Source of the DNA: Hermodarchaeum sp048939595
Lineage (GTDB): Archaea; Asgardarchaeota; Hermodarchaeia; Hermodarchaeales; Hermodarchaeaceae
Length of the DNA stretch: 5,150 bases
Direction: 5' to 3'
Assembly: GCA_048939595.1 (NCBI GenBank)
Contig: JBHLPI010000127.1
Span: 1-5,150, forward strand
Shown here: piece after piece, positions 1-5,112 of the stretch
How positions within the stretch are numbered: the first letter of the stretch is position 1
Layout: the number at the start of each line of letters is the position of its first letter
The notes under the pieces: generated by a model
Database searches by the model: none
What the model was told of the DNA's origin: nothing
Seen by the model: only the letters and a program-made list of their open reading frames with translations
Made by a program: the position numbers and the translations under genes

Positions 1-2
1 CA

Positions 3-311
3 TACAAGAATGAAATCAAAAAAATCTTCAAAACAAACATGGAAAAAATCCCTGAATTAGTCGGCATCCACATCGACGAAACCGGTGTGGTCATCTACAA
101 ATCTATTGATCCCCAACACATTAAATACCAGAGATTCCGAAACGTTCTTTTCCAAATTTTCCATGAGTTAGTACAACTTACGCGAAAAACAATGCCTAAA
201 CGAACCTACCAGTCCCTTGTTTTCAAACACATCAGCCCACTCATCAGCACCGAACAAACCCGTCTCAAAACCTACTCCTTAACCGAAAAAATCGTGATGG
301 AAATCCTATGA
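3..311 (+). CDS. C-terminal part of an unrecognised protein, coupled to the small GTPase
   Basis: I do not recognise this protein. The frame is open from the left edge: twelve codons (YKNEIKKIFKTN) precede the first ATG at 39, and no ribosome binding site is visible before that ATG. The visible part is therefore probably the end of a longer gene, although a 90-residue protein starting at 39 cannot be excluded. The visible chain begins with a lysine-rich, probably helical stretch, then a strand-turn-strand segment (LVGIHIDETGVVIYKS, about residues 7-22 counted from the ATG). That segment looks like the opening of a small sensory or longin/roadblock-like alpha-beta domain, but this is only an impression. 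The rest is basic and mostly helical, with no membrane segment and no cysteine. Its TGA overlaps the GTPase ATG (ATGA at 308-311), so the two are probably co-translated. That makes a regulator or partner of the GTPase a reasonable inference, not a demonstrated one. Confidence 0.6.
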   Translation, partial: YKNEIKKIFKTNMEKIPELVGIHIDETGVVIYKSIDPQHIKYQRFRNVLFQIFHELVQLTRKTMPKRTYQSLVFKHISPLISTEQTRLKTYSLTEKIVMEIL

Positions 312-862
312 GCAATCCCACCGAAAGCACCACCCAACCAATTGCAGCCAAACGACCCTATACTCACATCGCTAAAGCTGTCGTCGTTGGTGACGCAGCT
401 GTTGGAAAGACCAGCTTACTAGTTAGATACGTAAAGGGTTTATTTAATCCAACATATATTTTAACAATTGGCGTCGCATTTCATGTCAAAGACATCGTCG
501 TTGGAGAGAATGTTCTGCGGTTACAAGCGTGGGACACAGGCGGACAAGAGCGATTTGGTCCAATTCGCCAGTTGTACTATCGTGGAGCAAAGGGCGTTCT
601 GTTGGTATATGATCGAACGAATCCAGATTCTTTCGAACGAATTGATTATTGGGTTAATGAAGTCAAACGTGGGTGCGGGGATGTTCCAATGGTTCTTATC
701 GCCAACAAATCAGATCTCGATGAAAAGGTGAAAACAGAAGAAGGCAGGAAAAAGGCAGAGGAATACTCGATGGTTTTCGTGGAAACAAGTGCTAAAGAAG
801 ATACGAATGTCGATTTCGCTTTCTCCGAACTAGCAAGAATAATTCTCAACCAAACTTCTTAG
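308..862 (+). CDS. Rab/Ras-family small GTPase
   Basis: A 184-residue Ras-superfamily GTPase, a GTP/GDP switch, with all G motifs present: P-loop GDAAVGKT at 28-35, switch I Thr53 in the Rab-like context TIGVAF, G3 WDTGGQE at 75-81 with catalytic Gln80, G4 NKSD at 133-136 and G5 TSAK at 160-163. A polar tail of about 20 residues (Ser/Thr/Gln-rich) precedes the domain. The G3 motif has Gly78 where Rab and Ras proteins have Ala (DTAGQE). The chain stops right after the last helix (ILNQTS), with no hypervariable tail and no C-terminal cysteine, so Rab-type prenylation is not possible. The ATG overlaps the stop of the upstream gene (ATGA), and a weak GGA lies about seven bases before it, which fits translational coupling. 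Many Asgard archaea carry numerous such GTPases; which process this one controls cannot be read from the sequence. Confidence 0.96.
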   Translation: MSNPTESTTQPIAAKRPYTHIAKAVVVGDAAVGKTSLLVRYVKGLFNPTYILTIGVAFHVKDIVVGENVLRLQAWDTGGQERFGPIRQLYYRGAKGVLLVYDRTNPDSFERIDYWVNEVKRGCGDVPMVLIANKSDLDEKVKTEEGRKKAEEYSMVFVETSAKEDTNVDFAFSELARIILNQTS

Positions 863-1485
863 AGTTCATCCTTTTTCTCAAGTAGCGTTAATGTTGCTGC
901 AAATGCGCCGAGTTGTGCAGAAATAGTGTTTGGTCCTGATCCGATTATCAATACGTCACCCATTTTGACATCGAAGTGTTCAAGGACGGTTTTAAGGTCG
1001 CCTTTTTTTATTCGATGATCTTTTGCCATGATTAGTGTGGAGGGTTCTGAATCTTGGATGAAGGTCGTTGCACCACTTGCCCCGGCTTGCATAGCCGCAT
1101 CTCGCTGGAGTATACCATCTGTGACAAAAGGGGCCAATTGGCGGAGGTGGCAACCATAGTTGTACACATCAATGGTAAACTCATTCTCTGGAAGCTCAAT
1201 GAGTTTAACTAGGATTTGTGTAAGTTCTTGGCAGTAATGTTTACCAAGAGGCGATAGCCGGTGCCCTTCTCGCTTGACTGGCTCAATGAGTCTTTGATTT
1301 CGTAGAAATCGAATAAGAGAACGAATACTTCCACCACCCAGCCCAAGGTTCGAACCAAGTTGATATCGACCAATAGGAGAGTTACTTTGGCAAAAATTGT
1401 AAAATGCTGCAAGAAGGTGCCATGGATGGTACTGTGTGGGAGGTCCAGGGCGGAGATCTGTGTTCAGAAGTTGAGTTAGTTTCAT
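859..1485 (-). CDS. Winged-helix transcriptional regulator with DUF4443-like C-terminal domain
   Basis: A 208-residue two-domain protein. Residues about 22-82 form a winged helix-turn-helix: helices around LLAAFYNF and YQLGSNLGL, a recognition helix around GGSIRSLIRFLRNQRLI, then a wing ending LSPLGK. Residues about 105-203 match my memory of the archaeal DUF4443 family, notably QRDAAMQAGASGATT at 127-141 and GDVLIIGSG at 176-184, which suggests a small-ligand or effector domain. No membrane segment is seen. The ATG at 1485 lies 8 bases after the transporter gene's stop, with AGGAT as a Shine-Dalgarno-like element (GGA about 11 bases before the ATG), so it is the last gene of the cluster. The natural inference is that it senses the transported compound or a derivative and controls this cluster, possibly through the inverted repeat at 3395-3413. 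The stop codon overlaps that of the convergent GTPase gene. The HTH call is firm; the DUF4443 assignment and the ligand are less sure. Confidence 0.8.
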   Translation of the reverse strand: MKLTQLLNTDLRPGPPTQYHPWHLLAAFYNFCQSNSPIGRYQLGSNLGLGGGSIRSLIRFLRNQRLIEPVKREGHRLSPLGKHYCQELTQILVKLIELPENEFTIDVYNYGCHLRQLAPFVTDGILQRDAAMQAGASGATTFIQDSEPSTLIMAKDHRIKKGDLKTVLEHFDVKMGDVLIIGSGPNTISAQLGAFAATLTLLEKKDEL

Positions 1486-1493
1486 TTGACGTT

Positions 1494-2135
1494 TTATCCT
1501 TCTTGCTGGTCATTTGGGTAGCTTTGCTTTTTGGGTGTTACTTTATAATTTGTAGGTTGAAAATGTAACAGTTGGAGATACTGAATAGCTTTTGTGACTG
1601 GTTGAGTTAGCAATCCAAACAAAAGTCCATTGCTGATGATATGGATCAAAAGGTAGGGAAGTCCGGTAATAAGAGCAATGATGAATGGAACACCAAAGCT
1701 TAGACTATATGCGAAATTGGTTACTAAATCATAAAATAGAGTCAGGAGGACACCAAAGAGGGCTGGAAGAAGAAACCATCGTTGGTCTGAATAGTCGAGT
1801 CTTTGGAGAGCTTTTCCTAGGATTCCTCCAACAATCCCGAAGAAGATGGTGCAACCAATTACAGCTAGTCCAATGGGTGGGATAAAGGCACCCCATGGGT
1901 TCCAGAACTGGTAGATGACCATGGCAATAAATCCAACGAGTGCCCCAATAATAGGTCCAAAGAGAAATCCGCTGAGAAATACCATCACGGAAGAGAGTTC
2001 CACATTGGGAATCGCGCTAAGTGCATAATTTCCACCTATGGCTAAGGCCGCAAACATTGCAATTAGAGCTACACGGATTGCCATAGCGTTATCTAGAGGT
2101 GAGGACTCCACTTCATTTTCTTTCACACGAATCAA
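1494..2135 (-). CDS. ECF-type transporter S component (substrate-binding membrane subunit)
   Basis: A polytopic membrane protein of up to 213 residues with the pattern of an energy-coupling factor S component: helix about 20-40, IPNVELSS with a long hydrophobic stretch 47-76 carrying FGPIIGALVGF, helix 84-107 ending GIVGGILG, and further helices about 120-144 and 148-176, giving roughly six spans. The polar C-terminal tail is cytoplasmic by family analogy. S components bind a vitamin or metal and work with a shared T subunit and two ATPases; none of these is in the window. The longest frame begins with TTG at 2135, overlapping the upstream stop as TTGA. A GTG at 2126 is the better start because AGGGA lies nine bases before it. 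An ATG at 2084 would remove only the polar N-terminus and lacks a ribosome binding site. The neighbouring DUF4430 surface protein makes a cobalamin-like substrate plausible, but the substrate is inferred from context only. Confidence 0.87.
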   Translation of the reverse strand: MIRVKENEVESSPLDNAMAIRVALIAMFAALAIGGNYALSAIPNVELSSVMVFLSGFLFGPIIGALVGFIAMVIYQFWNPWGAFIPPIGLAVIGCTIFFGIVGGILGKALQRLDYSDQRWFLLPALFGVLLTLFYDLVTNFAYSLSFGVPFIIALITGLPYLLIHIISNGLLFGLLTQPVTKAIQYLQLLHFQPTNYKVTPKKQSYPNDQQEG

Positions 2136-2848
2136 TCCCTTTTGGTCCGTACTCCTGTAATAGCAAAGCTAGTGATTATTATGATGAGAATAACGATCAG
2201 AATCGCCACAAAGAGAAGGGTCGTGAGGGTGGTTGGCTTTTGAGTGAGAAGGAGAAAATCGATGCCTAAATGATAGTCATTAAGGAAGAAGAACTCTGTG
2301 TATGCGGAAAGTAAAATTCCAGTTCCCAAATCGTAGGTGAGAGTCGTATTCTGGTTTCCCCAAGGACCCTGCTGGTATTCATAGGTCTTAGTTGTAGATG
2401 TAGCCTCGATGATTAGACTCCCATTCATATAGAAGCTGGCTGCCGAATCTGTGGCTGACTGATCAACTGTATCCCAATCAAGATGAGATACTAGACCTGG
2501 AAACCAGGGCCAAATGCTGAAAACGATTTCTGCCGCGATTCGTGAATCATTTGCGGGAATCGTCAAGTTGCCGATTGTAAATAGGCCGTGCAATTCATCA
2601 TTGATGACTTCTTGGATTTCAAAGATTATCGTTTGACCGGCTTTTGCTTGCCAGAAATTGCCTGAACCATAACCAAATTCAACGGCTTCATCGGTCACAT
2701 TGTTGATGCGCCAATGAAGTTTTTGCGTATGGAAGGCTGTCGGATATAACCCTGGTGCATACGACAGGTTCTGTGCTGTTGCTGGTTGAATCCACAACAA
2801 AATTACCGTTAGGGAAAATATGAAACTAATTCCAAAGAGTGATTTCAT
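2132..2848 (-). CDS. Secreted single-pass surface protein, possibly of the choice-of-anchor S type
   Basis: A 238-residue protein, exported and anchored by its C-terminus. Residues 1-25 are a signal peptide (MKSLFG, a hydrophobic core, then PATA before Q26 as the likely cleavage site). Residues about 208-231 are a membrane helix followed by a basic cytoplasmic end (RTKRD). The extracytoplasmic domain between them is beta-rich, with six N-x-S/T sequons (N27, N50, N94, N100, N142, N167). It contains AGQTIIFEIQEV, TIGNLTI, PWFPGLV and YDLGTGILL, a pattern I associate with Asgard surface proteins annotated as choice-of-anchor S; this assignment is from memory. The ATG at 2848 is chosen because it begins the signal peptide, lies 14 bases after the DUF4430 stop and is preceded by GGTGA; the frame stays open upstream to 3004 but there it overlaps the DUF4430 gene. 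It probably helps capture or present the ligand for the downstream transporter, an inference from gene order. Confidence 0.85.
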   Translation of the reverse strand: MKSLFGISFIFSLTVILLWIQPATAQNLSYAPGLYPTAFHTQKLHWRINNVTDEAVEFGYGSGNFWQAKAGQTIIFEIQEVINDELHGLFTIGNLTIPANDSRIAAEIVFSIWPWFPGLVSHLDWDTVDQSATDSAASFYMNGSLIIEATSTTKTYEYQQGPWGNQNTTLTYDLGTGILLSAYTEFFFLNDYHLGIDFLLLTQKPTTLTTLLFVAILIVILIIIITSFAITGVRTKRD

Positions 2849-2862
2849 TCTCAAAGACAGGT

Positions 2863-3381
2863 TCACCGAATCTTTAGATAGATAATTGAGGCTGCGATAA
2901 CCGTAACAACACCGATAAAAATAATTAAACCAAGACCAAGCATGAGTTCCGGACTCGGACCTGTAGGGGTTGTGGGGATTGTTTCTGGGGCTAGGTATTT
3001 CCACAAGACTTGATCGCCATCTGTAAGAAAGTAGTTATCTGCTGCGACGGGTGCGAGTTCGTCATTAACCCAATATTGCCAATAGCGTCCATTATTATTA
3101 GCATTGTTTTCAATTCCGTTAATTGATGTGATGAATTTGCCATAGGGGTATTGGGTAAAGGTAACATTGCTAGTTTGGTTTAGGATATCAAAGACCGTAG
3201 CTCCAACTTGGCCAGAAAAGAATTGTTGTGTTGTATTGCCATAGTCGATTGTCAACTCGATATCTATAGCAAGACTTCCATGGATTGTGACCATGGCTTG
3301 GGGGTAATCGGAAGCATTTGGAGTGATTAAGATGCTAAGAGTCGACAGGATTAGTAATCCAAGGAAGAGGTGGTTTTTCAT
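2863..3381 (-). CDS. Membrane-anchored DUF4430 (transcobalamin C-terminal-like) surface protein
   Basis: With the ATG at 3381 the product is 172 residues. It has an N-terminal signal peptide (MKNHLFLGLLIL onward, cleavage near residues 20-27), a beta-grasp-like domain at about 38-133 and a Pro/Thr linker (PETIPTTPTGPSPE). A membrane helix of about 20 residues near 147-167 follows, then a short basic end (YLKIR). The central domain fits DUF4430: IDYGNTTQQF, GATVFDILNQTS, NGIENNANNNGRYWQYWVNDE, a conserved-looking Ala/Asp segment, then FLTDGDQVLWKYL. This family is related to the C-terminal domain of transcobalamin and intrinsic factor, which helps enclose cobalamin. A longer start, TTG at 3390, exists but would sit directly against the GAGG ribosome binding site at 3391-3394; the ATG has ideal nine-base spacing. 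As first gene of the cluster and next to an ECF S component, it is a likely ligand-capturing protein. Family call fairly sure; ligand unknown. Confidence 0.87.
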   Translation of the reverse strand: MKNHLFLGLLILSTLSILITPNASDYPQAMVTIHGSLAIDIELTIDYGNTTQQFFSGQVGATVFDILNQTSNVTFTQYPYGKFITSINGIENNANNNGRYWQYWVNDELAPVAADNYFLTDGDQVLWKYLAPETIPTTPTGPSPELMLGLGLIIFIGVVTVIAASIIYLKIR

Positions 3382-3390
3382 CTCCAGCAA

Positions 3391-3394
3391 CCTC
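3391..3394 (-). promoter_or_regulatory. Shine-Dalgarno that decides the DUF4430 start
   Basis: GAGG on the minus strand lies nine bases before the ATG at 3381 and directly abuts the TTG at 3390. This spacing favours the ATG as start of the DUF4430 gene. It also touches the inverted repeat at 3395-3413. Confidence 0.6.
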
Positions 3395-3413
3395 GTAGGA
3401 TAAAATATCCTAC
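3395..3413. promoter_or_regulatory. Perfect 8-bp inverted repeat, probable operator of the uptake cluster
   Basis: The minus strand reads GTAGGATA-TTT-TATCCTAC, two perfectly complementary 8-base arms around a 3-base centre. It lies between a TATA-like box (3415-3423) and the ribosome binding site (3391-3394) of the DUF4430 gene, where a bound protein would block an archaeal polymerase. The symmetry fits a dimeric winged-helix repressor, and the cluster encodes one (859-1485). That this regulator binds here is inference. If read through from hisS, the same bases would form an RNA hairpin just before the ribosome binding site, an alternative mode of control. Confidence 0.6.
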
Positions 3414-3414
3414 C

Positions 3415-3423
3415 AATATTAAA
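3415..3423 (-). promoter_or_regulatory. Candidate TATA box for the uptake cluster
   Basis: The minus strand reads TTTAATATT here, an acceptable archaeal box A. Its centre near 3419 predicts transcription starting roughly 25 bases downstream, close to 3393, so the leader would be very short and the inverted repeat would lie between box and start. No strong BRE is obvious. The region between this box and hisS is otherwise AT-rich without further clear signals. Confidence 0.4.
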
Positions 3424-3481
3424 GTACTTCTCTTCAATAAGGAAGAGTCACGCGAAAAGGGACTTATTGTTTGGCTTAAAT

Positions 3482-4966
3482 TTAGGAATCTAAGCTTGTT
3501 TTGATATAATCAGGAAGATCGCGTATTTTTACAACTTGTTCTTTCCCACTTTTCATATTCCGGACATTAACTGATTTCTGAATGATCTCGCGAGGTCCGA
3601 CAATTGCAGTAAAGGGTACCTGTCTTTTGCTAGCATCATCGAGTAACTTAGACAAGGACCAGGGGAACCCATTGAAAATGGTTCGGATTCCTGCGGCCCG
3701 AAGCTGTGTGGCAATTTCCCGACAAACGCTTAGTTGCTTCTTAGAGACAGGAGCGAGATAAATATCCGCAGGTGGAGGAGGTGGAGGAATTAGGCCCATT
3801 TCTTCGGCAAGCTCTAAAATCACAGTCTCACCAAAACCGAATCCAGTACCTGGTAAACGCTGTCCATCAAGAATGCCCACAAGGTCGTCATAACGTCCTC
3901 CTCCTGCAACTGCACGAGGTAATTCACTACTCCGGTCCCAAGCTTCAAAAACAATTCCCGTATAGTAATCAAGACCTCGGGCAATTCCGGCATCGAATTC
4001 GCAAACTTCAGTTAATCCCAAATCCTCCAATTGCTCAGCTAGCTCATTAAGGGGGTCGAGGGATTTCTTTGTAGCTTCATCTAGTTGTACTTCATTCATT
4101 CTTTCAAGGAACTCTTTGGGTGTTCCTCGAATTGCAGAGAAATCGGTGAGTTGTTTGGCTGCGTCCTGGGGGACACCTGCATCACGTAAGGTTTTGATTA
4201 GTGCGTCTCGTTGGAGGTCAGGGAGTTGAGTTTTCAATTCCTCAATCTGCTTTTTGTGAGGGAGTTTGGGTATCCGTTTCTGCTTTCCAACAAAGAAATG
4301 ACGGAGTTTGAGTGCAATTTCTTCTGCCTTTTTGGGTGGAGTACCAGTCTCTGTAAGCTTGATAATGAGAGTTTCTTGCAGGAGTTTTTCTCGGCGATCT
4401 AATACTCGAATAATCTCAACATAATTGGTTAAGCCTAAGGATTCAATGAAACTTTGGATGAGTCGGCGATCATTAATTCGAATTACAAAGTCTTTAGGTG
4501 CGAAGTTTAAGCTTAAGATGATGGCTGCAAGAACATTAATTACTTCAGCATCAGCGGAGATGTCCTCAGTACCCAGTATGTCAACGTTTAATTGCCAAAA
4601 TTCTTTGACACGTCCTCGTTGGAGAGTTTCGTCTCGAAATACACGAGAGATAGAAAACCATCGGATGGGGCGCGGATAATATTGCTGCTGAGCTGCCAGC
4701 ATCCTAGCAAGTGATGGAGTAGTTTCTGGCCGTAATACAAGTCGACGTTTCTTCCGGTCAGTGACTTTGAAGGTTTCTTCAACAAGGGAAGGCCCCGATT
4801 TCAACTCGTACAATTCCGCGGGTTCAACTGTGGGACATTCATACTCGATATACCCGAATAGCTTGGGGACTTCCCGAAAGGCGCGCAATATTCTATCGAT
4901 TTTCTGGTAAAGATCTGGATAATAATCGCGAAACCCGCCTACAGCTAGCTCTTTTCCGCGCTTCAT
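3482..4966 (-). CDS. hisS: Histidyl-tRNA synthetase
   Basis: Class II aminoacyl-tRNA synthetase, 494 residues, which activates histidine with ATP and charges tRNA-His in the cytoplasm. Visible landmarks in order: motif 1 region GGFRDYYPDLY through ECPTVEPAELY (10-53), LRPETTPSLARM (78-89), motif 2 FRDE (110-113) with GRVKEFWQ (118-125), an insertion of helices at about 170-320 rich in Lys and Glu, histidine-binding motif ARGLDYYTG (329-337) with catalytic-type Arg330, AGGGRYDDL (354-362), motif 3 GTGFGFGET (373-381), then the anticodon-binding domain (about 401-490). Six consecutive prolines (394-399) link the catalytic and anticodon domains. Motif 3 has Thr381 where bacterial enzymes carry the Arg of ER, possibly normal for archaeal forms. 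The ATG at 4966 gives the usual N-terminus; no strong ribosome binding site precedes it. It lies 54 bases after the tRNA-His 3' end, on the same strand. Confidence 0.98.
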   Translation of the reverse strand: MKRGKELAVGGFRDYYPDLYQKIDRILRAFREVPKLFGYIEYECPTVEPAELYELKSGPSLVEETFKVTDRKKRRLVLRPETTPSLARMLAAQQQYYPRPIRWFSISRVFRDETLQRGRVKEFWQLNVDILGTEDISADAEVINVLAAIILSLNFAPKDFVIRINDRRLIQSFIESLGLTNYVEIIRVLDRREKLLQETLIIKLTETGTPPKKAEEIALKLRHFFVGKQKRIPKLPHKKQIEELKTQLPDLQRDALIKTLRDAGVPQDAAKQLTDFSAIRGTPKEFLERMNEVQLDEATKKSLDPLNELAEQLEDLGLTEVCEFDAGIARGLDYYTGIVFEAWDRSSELPRAVAGGGRYDDLVGILDGQRLPGTGFGFGETVILELAEEMGLIPPPPPPADIYLAPVSKKQLSVCREIATQLRAAGIRTIFNGFPWSLSKLLDDASKRQVPFTAIVGPREIIQKSVNVRNMKSGKEQVVKIRDLPDYIKTSLDS

Positions 4967-4999
4967 TTATATCAGCCCACATTCGATTTTACCACTATT

Positions 5000-5013
5000 A
5001 TCCCCGTTGGGAT
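5000..5013 (-). other. Small hairpin in the tRNA-His/hisS intergenic region
   Basis: The minus strand reads ATCCC-AACG-GGGAT, a 5-bp perfect stem with a 4-base loop, between the tRNA T-run and hisS. It could assist termination or tRNA 3' processing, or be chance. The remaining bases up to the hisS ATG are AT-rich with several TATA-like stretches, none convincing. Confidence 0.3.
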
Positions 5014-5015
5014 TG

Positions 5016-5020
5016 AAAAA
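5016..5020 (-). terminator. Oligo-T tract directly after tRNA-His
   Basis: Five T residues on the minus strand follow the encoded CCA without a gap. Archaeal RNA polymerase can terminate at such runs, so it may end the tRNA transcript in part; five bases is short and readthrough into hisS is possible. Confidence 0.35.
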
Positions 5021-5112
5021 TGGTGCCGGGACAGGGATTCGAACCCCGACCTAAAGCTTTCTGCATCCCATCCGGACTAATGGGATTCCACAGGCTTCAA
5101 TGCTACCATTGC
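5021..5112 (-). tRNA. tRNA-His (anticodon GTG), 3' part with intron; 5' end not found
   Basis: From D-arm to CCA the fold is clear: D-loop AATGGTA (5110-5104), anticodon stem GAAGC/GCTTT (5098-5094 and 5057-5053), loop CTGTGGA with anticodon GTG at 5091-5089, four-base variable region AGGT, T-arm CGGGG-TTCGAAT-CCCTG (5048-5032), acceptor 3' strand TCCCGGC (5031-5025), A73 (5024) and encoded CCA (5023-5021). A 29-base intron splits it after G37. The 5' acceptor partner (about GCCGGGA) is absent upstream to the window edge. D-stem pairing is good only for the last two bases (GC at 5112-5111 with GC at 5103-5102). A second intron near position 11/12, with the first exon beyond 5150, would explain this; a split or decayed gene is the alternative. 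The position directly upstream of hisS supports the His identity. A73 is unexpected, because archaeal tRNA-His normally carries C73. Confidence 0.82.
5059..5087 (-). other. Archaeal bulge-helix-bulge intron in tRNA-His (position 37/38)
   Basis: A 29-base intron at the canonical site. The precursor forms a full bulge-helix-bulge: the anticodon stem, then exon CTGT (5093-5090) paired with intron GCAG (5064-5061). On one strand the 3-base bulge is GGA, cut after the second G (5088/5087); on the other it is AAA, cut after the second A (5059/5058). A 7-bp intron stem ATCCCAT/ATGGGAT with an 8-base loop closes it. This is the substrate of the archaeal splicing endonuclease. Removal restores a 7-base anticodon loop. 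Confidence 0.88.

Noticed and set aside
468..731. Second open frame inside the GTPase gene, and others of similar length on either strand
   Set aside because: They lie in other frames of well-supported genes and encode no recognisable domain.
1811..1825. CCTAGG palindrome within the transporter gene
   Set aside because: A six-base palindrome inside coding sequence is expected by chance and does not match the 3395-3413 operator arms.
2849..3004. Upstream extension of the second surface protein (52 residues beginning MEIPSPRNN)
   Set aside because: It overlaps the end of the DUF4430 gene by over 140 bases and would bury the clear signal peptide that starts at the ATG at 2848.
3424..3481. Possible terminator after hisS (AGTC/GACT arms around CCCTTTTCGCGT)
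   Set aside because: Only four base pairs and no long T-run; not distinguishable from chance.
3772..4050. Plus-strand open frame opposite hisS, starting near a GGAGG-rich stretch
   Set aside because: The GGAGG-like bases are the complement of the proline codons of HisRS; the frame is a shadow of a certain gene.
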